A stretch of DNA of 64,000 nt from Bacteroidales bacterium (lineage in GTDB: Bacteria > Bacteroidota > Bacteroidia > Bacteroidales > VadinHA17): contig JALHSP010000062.1 of NCBI GenBank assembly GCA_022865305.1, forward strand, positions 124,001 through 188,000, written 5' to 3'. Under the pieces are notes generated by a model. It was given only the letters and a program-made list of their open reading frames with translations. It did not search any database and was not told the origin of the DNA. This document shows, piece after piece, positions 53,516 to 64,000 of this stretch (within the stretch, counting starts at the first letter, position 1; each line of letters begins with the position of its first letter). Both the position numbers and the translations under genes were made by a program.

Positions 53516-55060
53516 TCAGACAACAACCTGTCTGATTTCATTGCCATTTAATCCTTCAATAAGATTCAGCATTTTCTCAGTGGCTTTTATAGCTGATTCA
53601 GTCTGATCAGCATCAAGTCCTTTTGTTCTGAATTCCTTATCATGGTAATTCCATGAAATGATAGTTTCAACCAGTGCATCTGTCTTGCCTCCCGGCGGTA
53701 TCGACACCTGGTAGTCAGTGAGCAGAGGGAGCTCCTTGCCAATCCTGTCGTAGATCAGCCGCATCGCTTTCATAAAAGCATCATACTGTCCATCGCCGGA
53801 GGAGGTTTCCTGGTATAAATTACCATCAATTTCTATCTGGACACTTGCGAATGGTTTTAAACCGTACGATAGTGAGAGTGAATAGTTCTTGATAAATATC
53901 TTGTAATTGATATGTTCGTTTCCGAGCACATCTGCTATGATAAAGGGCAGATCTTCTGTTGTTACATTTTCCTTTTTATCGCCAAGCTCAATAACCCGTT
54001 GAGTAACTTTATTGACTGATTCAGGACTAAGGGATAATCCGAATTCTTCAAGATTCTTCCTAATTGTTGCCTTACCTGACTGTTTACCAAGGGCATATTT
54101 TCTTTTCCTGCCAAATCTTTCCGGGAGCAGGTTATTGTAATAAAGGTTGTCTTTTGTATCGCCATCAGCGTGAACACCTGAGGTCTGTGTAAAAACATTC
54201 TCGCCAATAACTGGTTTATTTACAGGAATACGGATTCCGCTGAATGTCTCAACCAATTTACTTGCCTTGGTTATCTCATATTCATTTATACCTGTTTCTG
54301 CATTAAGTTGATCCCGCAGAATACCAATCACGCTGGATAGTGGTGCGTTGCCAGCCCTTTCGCCCAATCCATTTAAAGTAGTATGGATTCCTTTAACTCC
54401 TGCCCTGACTGCAGAAAAAACATTTGCAACAGCCAGGTCATAATCATTATGCGAATGGAAATCAAAATGAAGTGAAGGATACCGGTCAATAACCTTTTTA
54501 CAGAAATTATATGTCTGTTCCGGATTAAGAATGCCAAGAGTGTCGGGTAACATGAATCTTTTTATATTTTCATCTTTCAGCGAATCGAGCATATAGAAGA
54601 CATATTCTTCGGAGTGTATCATTCCGTTTGACCAATCCTCAAGGTAAATATTTACGTGCATATCAAATGATTCAGCTTTCGTGATGATCTCTTTAATATC
54701 ACTCACATGCCTCTCAGGTGTTTTCCGAAGCTGTTTTTCAAGATGCCTGAGCGATCCTTTGCAAAGCAGATTAACGACCTTTCCGCCTGCATCTTTAATC
54801 CAGTTCAGGGAGACATCCCCGTCAACAAATCCAAGCACCTCGACATTCCTGTGGAGGTTGTTATGCCGGGCCCACTCCGTAATCTGCCTTATTGCTTCAA
54901 ATTCACCCTTTGATACACGGGCAGAGGCCACTTCAATACGGTCAACCTTAAGGTCTTTCAACAGAAGTTTGGCAATATGAAGCTTCTCCAGCGGTGAGTA
55001 AGAGACTCCCTGGGTTTGTTCTCCATCTCTCAGGGTGGTATCCATAATTTCTATTCTCAT
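53516..55060 (-). CDS. cimA: Citramalate synthase-type isopropylmalate synthase homologue
   Basis: A protein of 514 residues of the DRE-TIM metallolyase family: [54 protein letters not shown] (metal ligands), and GLGERAGNAPL. Residues ~390-505 form a LeuA regulatory domain. It differs from the LeuA at 57082 throughout the substrate-specificity region (LCKGSLRHLEKQLRKTPERH), as is usual for citramalate synthases, which condense pyruvate with acetyl-CoA to start threonine-independent isoleucine synthesis. Its place between leuD and leuB, which supply the next steps, fits. The alternative is a second isopropylmalate synthase. It overlaps leuD by 4 bp. Confidence 0.75.
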   Translation of the reverse strand: MRIEIMDTTLRDGEQTQGVSYSPLEKLHIAKLLLKDLKVDRIEVASARVSKGEFEAIRQITEWARHNNLHRNVEVLGFVDGDVSLNWIKDAGGKVVNLLCKGSLRHLEKQLRKTPERHVSDIKEIITKAESFDMHVNIYLEDWSNGMIHSEEYVFYMLDSLKDENIKRFMLPDTLGILNPEQTYNFCKKVIDRYPSLHFDFHSHNDYDLAVANVFSAVRAGVKGIHTTLNGLGERAGNAPLSSVIGILRDQLNAETGINEYEITKASKLVETFSGIRIPVNKPVIGENVFTQTSGVHADGDTKDNLYYNNLLPERFGRKRKYALGKQSGKATIRKNLEEFGLSLSPESVNKVTQRVIELGDKKENVTTEDLPFIIADVLGNEHINYKIFIKNYSLSLSYGLKPFASVQIEIDGNLYQETSSGDGQYDAFMKAMRLIYDRIGKELPLLTDYQVSIPPGGKTDALVETIISWNYHDKEFRTKGLDADQTESAIKATEKMLNLIEGLNGNEIRQVVV

Positions 55061-55659
55061 TTCCCAAGGGTATTTCTGAATTCATAAGCTTTAATCAAAT
55101 CCATGATGCTTAAAAGGTAGTCAATATCATCAAGACCTTTCATGAGACACTCTTTTTTATACTGATTAATTTCAAACCTGACAGATTCTCCGGCAGGCAT
55201 AACAGAAAATAATTGTTTCCCGAGATCAATCCTTACCCTGGTATCCGGATCTTTCCCTGTCAGATCAAGCAGGTATTTCAGGAATTTTGCCGGAACCACT
55301 ACAGGAAGAAGCCCGTTATTGAGAGAATTGTTCCGGAAGATATCTGCCAGGTCACTTGACACCACTGCCCTGAAACCATAATCATAAATAGCCCATACAG
55401 CATGCTCACGACTTGATCCGCATCCGAAATTCTTTCCGGTAATGAGGACTTTCCCGCTATACCGCGGATCATTAAGTATGAATTCACTGTTTTTTTCCCC
55501 CGACTTATTATATCTCCAGTCCCGGAAGAGATTATCACCGAAACCTTCGCGTGAGGTTGCGCTCAGGAATCTGGCAGGTATTATCTGATCAGTATCTATA
55601 TTCTCCAGAGGTAACGGGACGCAGGTTGTCTCAAGAATATCAAACTTGACTTTGGGCAT
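55057..55659 (-). CDS. leuD: 3-isopropylmalate dehydratase small subunit
   Basis: A protein of 200 residues from ATG 55659, where MPKVKFDILETTCVPLP matches the usual family start; an upstream ATG at 55689 would add ten residues and overlap leuC by 8 bp. ENIDTDQIIPARFL is the family signature, and FGCGSSREHAVWAIYDYGFRAV and FRNNSLNNGLLPVVV complete it. With LeuC it isomerises 2- to 3-isopropylmalate, and probably citramalate in the branch opened by cimA. Confidence 0.92.
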   Translation of the reverse strand: MPKVKFDILETTCVPLPLENIDTDQIIPARFLSATSREGFGDNLFRDWRYNKSGEKNSEFILNDPRYSGKVLITGKNFGCGSSREHAVWAIYDYGFRAVVSSDLADIFRNNSLNNGLLPVVVPAKFLKYLLDLTGKDPDTRVRIDLGKQLFSVMPAGESVRFEINQYKKECLMKGLDDIDYLLSIMDLIKAYEFRNTLGK

Positions 55660-55681
55660 ATTAATTTGTTTTACAGTGTTA

Positions 55682-57085
55682 CTAATCATTCAGCAGATCT
55701 CTGGGATCTGTAATTTTTCCGGTGACAGCGGCAGCCGCAGCAGTAAGAGGACTTACAAGCAAAGTTCTGGCTCCGGGGCCCTGTCTGCCCTCGAAATTTC
55801 TGTTAGATGTTGATACAGAGAATTTTCCGGCCGGTATCTTATCCTCATTCATAGCAAGACATGAAGAACATCCCGGTTGCCTTAGTTCAAAACCGGCATC
55901 TTTTAAGATTTTATCAAGTCCTTCATTAATTGCCTGTTGCTCAACTCTTTTTGATCCGGGTACAATCAAAGCAGTGACATCAGGAGCTTTTTTCTTTCCC
56001 TTTACAAGCTGAGTAAAAGCCCTTATATCTTCAATCCTTCCGTTGGTACAACTGCCAAGGAACACATAATCGACACGGTGACCAAGTATTTTCATTCCAG
56101 GCTTAAATCCCATATATTCATGCGATTTGATAAATGAAGCTATTCCTGCACTTTTGCTGGTAATCAACGGGATTGTTGCATCCACTGCCATTCCCATGCC
56201 CGGATTTGTTCCATATGTGATCATTGGTTTGATCTCATTTGCATGAAATTCATGTTCGCGGTCGAAGACTGCTCCGGGATCACTTTTTAATTCCTTCCAA
56301 TTTTTCAATAATGAATTAAAGTCAGATCGACCTGAAAGTGAAGGTATCTGGCTCAGGTATTTAATGGTTGTTTCATCAGGGGCTATCAATCCTCCGCGGG
56401 CGCCCATCTCAATGCTCATATTGCAGATTGTCATCCTTCCCTCCATGCTCAGAGCTTTCAGTGCAGATCCGCTATATTCAATAAAATAACCGGTAGCCCC
56501 GTTTGTGGATAACTGCGAAATGATGTGAAGTATTAAATCTTTTGATGTGACCCCTTTCTGAAGCAGTCCGCTGACAGAGATCTTCATCTTTTTCGGTTTC
56601 GACTGAAGGACACATTGTGTGGCCAGCACCATTTCCACTTCACTTGTCCCTATGCCGAAGGCAATTGTTCCGAAAGCTCCATGGGTTGAGGTGTGGCTGT
56701 CGCCGCAGACTATTGTCATCCCCGGAAGGGTATAACCCAGTTCAGGTCCAATTACATGAACAATACCGTTTTTGGGGTGGTTAAGACCGAAGAATTCAAT
56801 ACCGTATTTTTTACAGTTCTCAGCAAGTTTTTCTACCTGGTTGCGAGATAATTCATCTTTAATGGGAAGATGCTGATCTTTTGTCGGAATGTTATGATCA
56901 GCCGTAGCAAGAGTCTTGTCCGGACGAAAAACAGGAATGCCTCTTTCTTTCAGCCCGTTAAAAGCCTGAGGGCTTGTAACCTCATGGATAAAATGCTGAT
57001 CGATATACAGAACATCAGGGCCTTTTTCAACCGAACGGACCACGTGGCTGTCCCATATCTTGTCAAAAAGTGTTTGCGGAGTCAT
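55682..57085 (-). CDS. leuC: 3-isopropylmalate dehydratase large subunit
   Basis: A protein of 467 residues, aconitase family. [12 protein letters not shown] start, [43 protein letters not shown] and [12 protein letters not shown] provide the cysteines for the 4Fe-4S cluster. It is the long bacterial type with a separate LeuD. It overlaps leuA by 4 bp. Confidence 0.95.
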   Translation of the reverse strand: MTPQTLFDKIWDSHVVRSVEKGPDVLYIDQHFIHEVTSPQAFNGLKERGIPVFRPDKTLATADHNIPTKDQHLPIKDELSRNQVEKLAENCKKYGIEFFGLNHPKNGIVHVIGPELGYTLPGMTIVCGDSHTSTHGAFGTIAFGIGTSEVEMVLATQCVLQSKPKKMKISVSGLLQKGVTSKDLILHIISQLSTNGATGYFIEYSGSALKALSMEGRMTICNMSIEMGARGGLIAPDETTIKYLSQIPSLSGRSDFNSLLKNWKELKSDPGAVFDREHEFHANEIKPMITYGTNPGMGMAVDATIPLITSKSAGIASFIKSHEYMGFKPGMKILGHRVDYVFLGSCTNGRIEDIRAFTQLVKGKKKAPDVTALIVPGSKRVEQQAINEGLDKILKDAGFELRQPGCSSCLAMNEDKIPAGKFSVSTSNRNFEGRQGPGARTLLVSPLTAAAAAVTGKITDPRDLLND

Positions 57086-58575
57086 TTTATTTTCGAAATA
57101 GCATCAATAAAAGCTTCAACAGATGCTGTTATAATATCAGTATTAACACCAAAACCGTAATAGATTTTACCCTGGTGCTCAACCTGAATATGAACCTTGC
57201 CGACATCGTCGCTGCCTTTTGTGATAGCCTGTATGAGAAACTCTTCCAGATGTACTGTCTTGCTGATCAGGTGTTTAACAGCAGTAAAAGCTGCATCAAT
57301 AGGTCCGTTGCCTGATGCAGTGGAGGTATGAACTTCACCATTGATTTTCACTCCGACAGTCGCAACAGGTATTGCAGTTTTACCGCATGTAACCTGCAGA
57401 AGCTCGAGTTTGAGTGATTTTTCTCCCTTGAAAACTTCACCGGTAAGAATCCTGATGTCTTCATCATTAATCTCTTTCTTTTTGTCAGCAAGGATGAGGA
57501 AGCGATGGTAAATATCATCAAGCTCCTCCTTACCGAATGTGAATCCCAGCAGTTCGAGGCGATGATTGAGGGCAGCCCTGCCGCTGCGGGCAGTCAGGAT
57601 GATGGATGATTCCCGTATGCCAACCTCATTCGGATCGATAATTTCGTAATTCTCCCTTTTCTTAAGCACTCCATCCTGATGGATACCTGATGAATGGGAA
57701 AATGCATTTCGTCCGACGATAGCTTTATTTGGTTGCACCGGCATGCTCATGAGATTTGAAACGAGGCGGCTGGTGCTGAAAATCAGTTTGGAGTTTATAT
57801 CAGTTCTTAGCTTCAGATCATGATGACTCTTGATGATCATTGCCACCTCCTCGAGGGAAGTGTTTCCGGCTCTTTCTCCAATTCCGTTAATTGTCACCTC
57901 CACCTGCCTGGCGCCATTTATTACACCCATCATAGTATTGGCAGTTGCCATCCCAAGGTCATTATGACAATGTGTTGAAACAATTACTTTATCAATGCCG
58001 GCAACATTTTCCTTAAGATATTTTATCTTGGCACCGTACTCCTCGGGTAAGCAATAGCCGGTCGTGTCTGGGATATTTACAACTGTCGCCCCGGCTTTTA
58101 TGACAGCTTCAATAACCTGGGCAAGGTATGCATTGTCGCTTCGTCCGGCATCCTCTGCGTAGAATTCTACATCGTCAACAAATTTTCTTGCATATTTAAC
58201 AGCATCTGCGGCCCTTTTCAGAATCTCTTCAGGTGTTGTTTTAATTTTGTATTTTATATGGAAAGGGGAGGTGCCTATACCTGTGTGTATCCTTTTCTTT
58301 TTTGCATACTGAAGGGCTTCAGCTGCCACTTCAATATCCTTTTTAACTGCCCTGGTCAATGCGCAGATAACGGGATTTGAAATGACTTTCGATATTTCCA
58401 CCACAGAATTGAAATCTCCCGGGCTGGATATCGGAAATCCTGCTTCAATCACATCAACACCAAGAGCTTCAAGAGCCTGGGCAACCTGAATCTTTTCAAT
58501 TGTATTCAGCTGGCATCCGGGCACCTGTTCTCCATCCCTGAGGGTGGTATCGAAAATAATGATTTTTTCGTCCAT
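57082..58575 (-). CDS. leuA: 2-isopropylmalate synthase
   Basis: A protein of 497 residues. [66 protein letters not shown] (metal His pair) and [17 protein letters not shown] show the catalytic barrel. Residues ~380-495 are the leucine-binding regulatory domain ([15 protein letters not shown]). It condenses acetyl-CoA with 2-oxoisovalerate and is inhibited by leucine. It begins 21 bp after the ilvC stop. Confidence 0.94.
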   Translation of the reverse strand: MDEKIIIFDTTLRDGEQVPGCQLNTIEKIQVAQALEALGVDVIEAGFPISSPGDFNSVVEISKVISNPVICALTRAVKKDIEVAAEALQYAKKKRIHTGIGTSPFHIKYKIKTTPEEILKRAADAVKYARKFVDDVEFYAEDAGRSDNAYLAQVIEAVIKAGATVVNIPDTTGYCLPEEYGAKIKYLKENVAGIDKVIVSTHCHNDLGMATANTMMGVINGARQVEVTINGIGERAGNTSLEEVAMIIKSHHDLKLRTDINSKLIFSTSRLVSNLMSMPVQPNKAIVGRNAFSHSSGIHQDGVLKKRENYEIIDPNEVGIRESSIILTARSGRAALNHRLELLGFTFGKEELDDIYHRFLILADKKKEINDEDIRILTGEVFKGEKSLKLELLQVTCGKTAIPVATVGVKINGEVHTSTASGNGPIDAAFTAVKHLISKTVHLEEFLIQAITKGSDDVGKVHIQVEHQGKIYYGFGVNTDIITASVEAFIDAISKIK

Positions 58576-58596
58576 GGTATAAATTATTTGTAAAAG

Positions 58597-59646
58597 TTAT
58601 TTTTTCTGCGGTCTCAGTTTTCTTACAGCAGCTCCTGCTCTCCATAATTCAGAATTACCAAGCTCCTTCAGTTCAGCATCAAGTAATTCTTTATAGTTAA
58701 GAGCGCCGGTAGAACTAAGAACCCTCACACACTCTTCACCCGATTTTACTTTTTTATAAAGCTCGGTAAAGACAGGAAGGGTTGCCGCCCTGAATTTCGG
58801 ACGCCAGTCAAGGGCTCCCCTCTGCGCTGTTGCACTGCAATTACTGTACATCCAGTCCATTCCTTTTTCATCAACAAGGCGTATAAGGCTCTGAGTCAGT
58901 TCCTCAACTGTCTCGTTGAATGCTTCGGAAGGAGTATGCCCGTTCTCACGAAGCACCTGGTACTGGGCATCCATTATACCTGCCAGTGCACCCATAAGCA
59001 CTCCGCGCTCTCCGGTAAGATCGCTGAAGACCTCTTTTTCAAAAGTAGTAGGGAAAAGATACCCCGAGCCAATTGCAATACCGAGTGCGAGTGTGCGCTC
59101 TTCTGCTTTTCCGGTAAAATCCTGAAAGATGGAGTAGCTTGAATTAATTCCGGTTCCTGCAAGAAAGTTGCGCCGTACACTTGTACCCGATCCTTTTGGT
59201 GCACAGAGAATAACATCAATATCTGCCGGAGGTATAACCCCGGTATGTTCCTTATAGGTTATTGAAAATCCATGTGAAAAGTAGAGTGTTTTTCCTTTTT
59301 TGAGGCAAGGTTTGATCTTTGGCCATAGAATACGTTGTGCCGCGTCTGAAACCAGGTATTGTATAATAGTACCTTTTTCTGCTGCTTCCTCAACCGGGAA
59401 AAGCGTCTTTCCGGGAACAAAACCATCGGCAACAGCTTTATCCCAGTCAGCTTTAAATTCAGGTGCCTGGCCAATAATAACTCTGATGCCATTATCTTTC
59501 ATATTCATTGCTTGTGCCGGGCCCTGGACTCCGTAGCCGATAACTGCAACAATTTCGTTTTTAAGCACTTCCCGGGCTTTTGAAAGAGGAAATTCTTCCC
59601 TTGTGACCACATTTTCGATAACTCCGCCAAAATCGATTCTTGCCAT
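58597..59646 (-). CDS. ilvC: Ketol-acid reductoisomerase
   Basis: A protein of 349 residues. VAVIGYGVQGPAQAMNMKDNG is the nucleotide-binding motif, LCAPKGSGTSVRRNFLAG and SDLTGERGVLMGALAGIMDAQ provide metal-binding acidic residues, and YSNCSATAQRGALDW is typical of the C-terminal domain. It makes dihydroxy-isovalerate and its isoleucine analogue. It shares the operon with ilvN but is separated from it by 167 bp that hold a two-hairpin element. The residues after IIG in the cofactor loop (QAPEF) do not let me decide between NADH and NADPH. Confidence 0.93.
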   Translation of the reverse strand: MARIDFGGVIENVVTREEFPLSKAREVLKNEIVAVIGYGVQGPAQAMNMKDNGIRVIIGQAPEFKADWDKAVADGFVPGKTLFPVEEAAEKGTIIQYLVSDAAQRILWPKIKPCLKKGKTLYFSHGFSITYKEHTGVIPPADIDVILCAPKGSGTSVRRNFLAGTGINSSYSIFQDFTGKAEERTLALGIAIGSGYLFPTTFEKEVFSDLTGERGVLMGALAGIMDAQYQVLRENGHTPSEAFNETVEELTQSLIRLVDEKGMDWMYSNCSATAQRGALDWRPKFRAATLPVFTELYKKVKSGEECVRVLSSTGALNYKELLDAELKELGNSELWRAGAAVRKLRPQKK

Positions 59647-59743
59647 GATATTAAATTTTAATTATGTGATTAAACTCAATTTGTTTTTTTCTCACTTTTC
59701 ACACTCCACGCATTTTTTACCTTCCAATCCCCCTTTTGTTTTA

Positions 59744-59813
59744 CCCCCCACCCCCCCTGAAGGGGGGCTAATTAAGGTGTAGTTTTTGACCCCCCTTTAG
59801 AGGGGCAAGGGGG
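59744..59813. repeat. Two-hairpin CCCCCC palindromic element
   Basis: A 70-bp copy directly abutting the ilvN stop codon: C6-A-C7-TGAA-G6 at the left, CCCCCCTTTAGAGGGGCAAGG at the right (written in part). The spacer is nearly the same as in the copy at 33994. The remaining spacer to ilvC (59647-59743) is AT-rich. Confidence 0.75.
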
Positions 59814-60380
59814 TCAAATCTTATTATAGACTTCAATTTCTTCCGGTTTTTGCCTGTGAGCTTCATCCAGTTCCCTGAGATAAGCATTCAGCTCTTTGAC
59901 CTGCCTGGTGATAGCTACTCTTCCTGAGCGTACAAACTGGAGTAAACCGTGTGGCTCTAGCTGGGTAAGCAACTCGGATATTTCAGCTTTATGACCGGTT
60001 TTCTCAATTACAATATATTCGGGTGAAACCTCAAGAATCCGGGCATTATAAGTACGGACAATATGATCAATAAGATTACCTGACATCAGCCCCTTGGTTG
60101 AGACTTTGTATAATGCAATCTCCTGATAAATAATCTCATCGGAAGTATGTACAAAAACTTTCAGCACATCAACCAGTTTTTCCATCTGCCGGGCAGTCTT
60201 CCTGACCATGTCGGGGGTTGTTTTTACCACAAGTGTAAGAAGATGAACACCTTTAACAGCAGATTCAGATGCAGTAATACTTTCAATATTGATCTGCCTC
60301 CGGGTCAGAATTATAGTAATCTGGTTTAGTATGCCGATATGATTCTCACTGAATAGTGATATTGTAAATTCCTGTTTCAT
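59814..60380 (-). CDS. ilvN: Acetolactate synthase regulatory subunit
   Basis: A protein of 188 residues with two ACT-like domains. [23 protein letters not shown] opens the first, which binds valine; residues ~85-160 form the second ([22 protein letters not shown]). It restores feedback control and activity of IlvB. It overlaps ilvB by 4 bp (ATGA). The stop TGA runs into the following element. Confidence 0.93.
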   Translation of the reverse strand: MKQEFTISLFSENHIGILNQITIILTRRQINIESITASESAVKGVHLLTLVVKTTPDMVRKTARQMEKLVDVLKVFVHTSDEIIYQEIALYKVSTKGLMSGNLIDHIVRTYNARILEVSPEYIVIEKTGHKAEISELLTQLEPHGLLQFVRSGRVAITRQVKELNAYLRELDEAHRQKPEEIEVYNKI

Positions 60381-62131
60381 AATATTTCTGATTTATAATT
60401 TAATGTTACTTCTGATACTGATGCTCCTGGTTCAATCATAGGAAGAACATTGCCTTCTTTTTCAATTGCTATATCAAGAAGATATGGTCCCTCAGTTGTA
60501 AGCATCTCAGACAGAGATTTTTTCAGATCTTCTCTTTTTACAACCTTTTTTGCAGGAATGCTGAATCCTGATGCAATTGTCACAAAATCAGGATTAACAA
60601 GCTCAGTGGAGGCATATCTTTTTTTGAAGAACATGTCCTGCCATTGTCTCACCATTCCAAGAAATCCGTTATTCAGGATAATCAGCTTAACAGGTATTTT
60701 ATAGTGAAGGATTGTTCCAAGCTCCTGGATAGTCATCTGAAATCCTCCGTCGCCGATAAATGCCACAACCTGTTTTTCGGGTTTCCCTATTTTTGCACCG
60801 ACTGATGCTGGAAGCCCGAATCCCATCGTTCCCATTCCACCTGAAGTAACAAGGCTGTTTGGTTCTGTAAATTTGTAATATCTTGCTGCAGTCATCTGGT
60901 TCTGTCCAACATCGGTAACAATTATTGCATCGCCATTTGTCAGCTCCGAGACCTCTCTGACCACTTCACCCATCCTAATTGCACCGGATTCAGGTCTTGT
61001 TTCCGGTTTAATAACTTTCTCATATTCGGTTTTATCACATATTCTGAACTCCCTGATCCAGCTTTCATAAGATTTTTGTTTCACAAGTGGAATAAGATGG
61101 CGGAGAGCTTCCCCAGCATCATTGTGTATCTCAAGATCGACCTGGACATTCTTGTTAATCTCTGCTTCGTCGATTTCGATATGAATGATTCTTGCTTTTT
61201 TTGCATATTTTTTAAGGTTTCCTGTCACCCGGTCATCAAAGCGCATACCTATTGCAATTATCAGGTCAGCTTCATTTGTAAGGAGATTTGGGCCGTAGTT
61301 GCCGTGCATACCAAGAAAACCGGTGTATAACCTGTGTCCGGAAGGAAATGAGGAGAGCCCGAGGAGAGTTACAGCAACAGGAATTCCTGTTTTTTCTGCA
61401 AACTCCCTTAATTCATTTACAGCTCCAGAAATAAGGACCCCGTGTCCGGCAAGAATCAAAGGCCTTTCTGCATGATTGATCATTATAGCGGCCGATTCAA
61501 TTGCCCTTGTATGCAAGGGAATATTAGGGTTATAACTTCGTAGATAATTACATTTTTTGTATCTGAAATTAAGTTTTTCTATCTGTGCATCTTTCGTAAT
61601 ATCGATCAGAACAGGTCCTGGTCTGCCGGTTGTTGCAATATAGAATGCCTTGGCTATAACCTCAGGAATATCCTGTGATTTCTTAATCTGGCAGTTCCAT
61701 TTGGTGACAGGCATGGATACGCCGAGGATATCTGTTTCCTGGAAAGCATCAGTCCCGATAAGCCCGGAGACAACCTGTGCAGTTATGAATATTACCGGAA
61801 CTGAATCAAGATAGGCATTGGCAATTCCGGTTACAAGATTTGTAGCTCCGGGCCCGGATGTTGCAAAACATATCCCGGGTTTCCCCGATACCATGGCATA
61901 GGCCTGTGCAGCATGAGCTGCTCCCTGCTCATGGCGGGTTAATATGTGTCTTAGTTTGTCATTATAATCAAGCAGCTTGTCATACACAGGCATTATAGCT
62001 CCCCCCGGATAGCCAAAAATAGTATCCACTCCTTCCTCGATCAGGCATTTCAAAAGAGCTTCTGCTCCTGAAATGTGTTCCTGCCCGTTGAGTGGTGGAA
62101 GCTCTTGATCTATTTTCTTTTCATCTTTCAT
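60377..62131 (-). CDS. ilvB: Acetolactate synthase catalytic subunit
   Basis: A protein of 584 residues, ThDP-dependent. [20 protein letters not shown] and [16 protein letters not shown] (catalytic Glu), the FAD-region [12 protein letters not shown], and the ThDP motif [20 protein letters not shown] with [12 protein letters not shown] identify biosynthetic AHAS. It makes acetolactate or acetohydroxybutyrate for valine, leucine and isoleucine. It starts 78 bp after the ilvD stop. Confidence 0.95.
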   Translation of the reverse strand: MKDEKKIDQELPPLNGQEHISGAEALLKCLIEEGVDTIFGYPGGAIMPVYDKLLDYNDKLRHILTRHEQGAAHAAQAYAMVSGKPGICFATSGPGATNLVTGIANAYLDSVPVIFITAQVVSGLIGTDAFQETDILGVSMPVTKWNCQIKKSQDIPEVIAKAFYIATTGRPGPVLIDITKDAQIEKLNFRYKKCNYLRSYNPNIPLHTRAIESAAIMINHAERPLILAGHGVLISGAVNELREFAEKTGIPVAVTLLGLSSFPSGHRLYTGFLGMHGNYGPNLLTNEADLIIAIGMRFDDRVTGNLKKYAKKARIIHIEIDEAEINKNVQVDLEIHNDAGEALRHLIPLVKQKSYESWIREFRICDKTEYEKVIKPETRPESGAIRMGEVVREVSELTNGDAIIVTDVGQNQMTAARYYKFTEPNSLVTSGGMGTMGFGLPASVGAKIGKPEKQVVAFIGDGGFQMTIQELGTILHYKIPVKLIILNNGFLGMVRQWQDMFFKKRYASTELVNPDFVTIASGFSIPAKKVVKREDLKKSLSEMLTTEGPYLLDIAIEKEGNVLPMIEPGASVSEVTLNYKSEIL

Positions 62132-62173
62132 ATTTTATCTATTATCTTTTGTCTTTTATCTTTTGTCTTTCTT

Positions 62174-62207
62174 GAACCCACCCCTGACCCCTCCAAGGAG
62201 GGGATCC
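62174..62207. repeat. Short C/G-rich palindrome between ilvD and ilvB
   Basis: AACCCACCCCTGACCCCTCC, then AAGGAGGGGATCC: a CCCCTCC/GGAGGGG stem with AA loop. It directly follows the ilvD stop codon. A pyrimidine-rich TCTTTTGTCTTTTATCTTTT stretch (62146-62165) flanks it on the ilvB side, as in the copy at 20559. Confidence 0.65.
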
Positions 62208-62209
62208 TT

Positions 62210-64000
62210 TCAAATAATCCTTACTGCTCCCTTATCTGCGGAACTTACAGTTGCTGCATATGCCTTTAATGAAGCCGGAATTTCCCTCTCCCTGCCGGCT
62301 GGTTTATATGCCATTGCGCCTTTTGCTTCCTCTTTCTTTTTTCTCTTTTTAAGTTCATTCTCGGAAAGCAGCACATTAATTTCCCTTTTTGAAATATTTA
62401 TTTCTATTAAATCTCCATCTTTAATAAATGCAAGCGTACCTCCTGCAGCGGCTTCAGGTGAGACATGTCCGACCGATAATCCGGATGTTCCGCCTGAGAA
62501 CCTGCCATCGGTTACGAGAGCACATTTTTTACCCAGACCTTTTGATTTCAGATATGATGTGGGGTAGAGCATCTCCTGCATTCCTGGTCCTCCTTTCGGC
62601 CCTTCATACCTTATTATTACAACATCACCCTCTTTGACAGCTTCGTTGAGAATTCCTTCAGCGGCATCCTCCTGCGATTCAAATACCACAGCAGTACCGG
62701 TAAATGAAAACAGGCCAGGATCAACTCCGGCAGTTTTAACAATACAACCTTTTTCTGCAATATTCCCGTAGAGTACTGCAAGTCCCCCATCTCTGCTGTA
62801 AGGATATTTCATACTTCTGATACATCCATTCTCTCTGTCAGTATCAAGCTCATCATAAAGTGTGTTGTGCGAACCCATTTCAATGCTTTTTTTCATCGAA
62901 GGTGCACTTCTGTAAAAATTGTAAGCGGGTCCTTTGGCTTTTCCTCCTGTAATATCCCAGTCAGCTATTGCTTCATGAAGAGTCGGATAGTCCACTCGTT
63001 TTACTGAAGTGTCTATAAGGTTATAACGTTCCAGTTCTCCCATAATTGACATAACTCCGCCAGCACGGTTGACATCCTGAATATGAAAATGGGAACTTGG
63101 TGCTACTTTACAGATATTAGGGATCTTACGGGATAAATCATCTATATCCTTCATGGTAAAATCAACGTTTGCTTCATGAGCCAGTGCAAGAAGATGCAAC
63201 ACTGTATTTGTGGAGCCTCCCATTGCAATATCGAGCGACATGGCATTCATAAAAGCTTTCTTTGTTGCAATCGACCGCGGAAGTACACTTTTGTCACCGT
63301 CAGAATAATATCTGTTAGCAAGCTCGACTATAAGATTTGCGGCTTTATTAAATATCTTCAGACGGTTCTGGTGGGTTGCCAGTACTGTGCCGTTCCCCGG
63401 AAGTGCAAGTCCAAGCGCTTCGTTGAGGCAATTCATGGAGTTTGCAGTGAACATACCTGAACAAGAGCCGCAGGTAGGACAGGCCGATCTTTCGATTTCA
63501 TTCAATGCCTTATTGCTTACTTTATCATCGGCACCATCAACCATAACATCGACCAGGTCAAGGTATCTCTTACCGAGAAGGCCTGCTTCCATCGGGCCGC
63601 CTGATACAAATACCGCAGGAATATTAAGTCTAAATGCTGCCATCAGCATGCCCGGAGTGATCTTGTCACAGTTGCTTATGCAAATCATGGCATCAGCGAG
63701 ATGGGCATTGCAGACATATTCCACACTATCTGCAATGAGCTCCCTGGAAGGCAGGGAGTATAGCATTCCCGTATGACCCATTGCAATTCCGTCATCAATT
63801 GCAATAGTATTGAATTCCGCCGCGAAAAGTCCATGGTTCTCAATCTCCTTCTTAACTATCTGACCAATTTTATGAAGGTGAACATGTCCCGGAACGAACT
63901 GGGAGAATGAATTTACAATGGCGATGACAGGTTTTCCAAAATGCTCTTCCTTCATCCCATTAGCGCGCCAGAGACTCCTGGCTCCTGCCATATTCCTGCC
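62210..64000 (-). CDS. ilvD: Dihydroxy-acid dehydratase (5' end outside window)
   Basis: The frame runs off the right edge; 596 codons are visible, starting within [15 protein letters not shown], which in E. coli-type IlvD begins about 10-12 residues from the start, so little is missing. [40 protein letters not shown] and [19 protein letters not shown] carry the Fe-S ligands, and [19 protein letters not shown] and [20 protein letters not shown] are at the C-terminus. It dehydrates dihydroxyacids in the valine and isoleucine branches. It heads the ilv-leu series in the visible part; any leader is beyond the window. Confidence 0.95.
   Translation of the reverse strand, partial: GRNMAGARSLWRANGMKEEHFGKPVIAIVNSFSQFVPGHVHLHKIGQIVKKEIENHGLFAAEFNTIAIDDGIAMGHTGMLYSLPSRELIADSVEYVCNAHLADAMICISNCDKITPGMLMAAFRLNIPAVFVSGGPMEAGLLGKRYLDLVDVMVDGADDKVSNKALNEIERSACPTCGSCSGMFTANSMNCLNEALGLALPGNGTVLATHQNRLKIFNKAANLIVELANRYYSDGDKSVLPRSIATKKAFMNAMSLDIAMGGSTNTVLHLLALAHEANVDFTMKDIDDLSRKIPNICKVAPSSHFHIQDVNRAGGVMSIMGELERYNLIDTSVKRVDYPTLHEAIADWDITGGKAKGPAYNFYRSAPSMKKSIEMGSHNTLYDELDTDRENGCIRSMKYPYSRDGGLAVLYGNIAEKGCIVKTAGVDPGLFSFTGTAVVFESQEDAAEGILNEAVKEGDVVIIRYEGPKGGPGMQEMLYPTSYLKSKGLGKKCALVTDGRFSGGTSGLSVGHVSPEAAAGGTLAFIKDGDLIEINISKREINVLLSENELKKRKKKEEAKGAMAYKPAGREREIPASLKAYAATVSSADKGAVRII

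Overview
The window is a chromosomal segment of a member of the Bacteroidota, most likely a carbohydrate-degrading Bacteroidales-type organism. The evidence is an adjacent SusC/SusD pair with typical signal peptides, a secreted pectin-type glycosidase set, promoters fitting the Bacteroidota -33 TTTG / -7 TAnnTTTG consensus, and characteristic family variants such as bifunctional HisB, HisIE and the DAHP synthase-chorismate mutase fusion. No rRNA, tRNA or CRISPR array was seen. The order within the phylum cannot be fixed from this sequence.

Region 1 (1-8.6 kb) looks like a partly decayed defence or restriction island. It opens with the 3' end of an Eco57I-like adenine methylase. A tight three-gene unit follows: a SatD-family protein (class III cyclase-like fold plus HTH), a DUF3307 membrane protein, and a 1718-residue DEAD/DEAH helicase with a DUF1998-type cysteine cluster and a C-terminal nuclease-like domain. 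Behind it lie two gene remnants, an XRE regulator with a palindromic operator candidate, and a 25-codon stub. The SatD-DUF3307-helicase operon is the best candidate in the window for an undescribed system. A SWIM zinc-finger protein follows at 8.6-10.3 kb.

Region 2 (10.4-37.5 kb) is a polysaccharide-utilisation locus. Its leftward arm carries GH5, GH106, GH2, a CE12-like SGNH esterase, GH105 and a CBM9-PKD protein. Its rightward arm carries a second GH2, a purple acid phosphatase-like protein, SusC and SusD. Around these are a GH31 enzyme, a Tat-exported Gfo/Idh/MocA oxidoreductase, a DUF6807/PmoA-like protein and a NIPSNAP protein. GH106, GH105, the CE12-like esterase and two beta-galactosidase-type GH2s together suggest rhamnogalacturonan-I or a similar rhamnose/galactose/uronate glycan. 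No sigma factor, hybrid two-component system or AraC regulator is present.

Region 3 (37.5-64 kb) is an amino-acid biosynthesis supercluster, entirely on the minus strand: ilvD-ilvB-ilvN-ilvC-leuA-leuC-leuD-cimA-leuB, then hisG-D-C-B-H-A-F-IE, then pheA-aminotransferase-tyrA-aroF/CM-aroA, then a solitary trpB2. Three of these units (his, phe/tyr, trpB2) begin with a short leader peptide rich in the cognate amino acid, followed by a rho-independent terminator. This is classical ribosome-mediated attenuation, and all three appear to use TAnnTTTG promoters. The leader of the ilv unit, if it has one, lies outside the window.

Across regions 2 and 3 most intergenic gaps carry C/G-rich palindromic elements of a few related types: two-hairpin CCCCCC elements of 70-87 bp, single-hairpin versions, and longer MITE-like elements with terminal inverted repeats. 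Many sit directly at stop codons, and at least three overlap or supply the stop codon.
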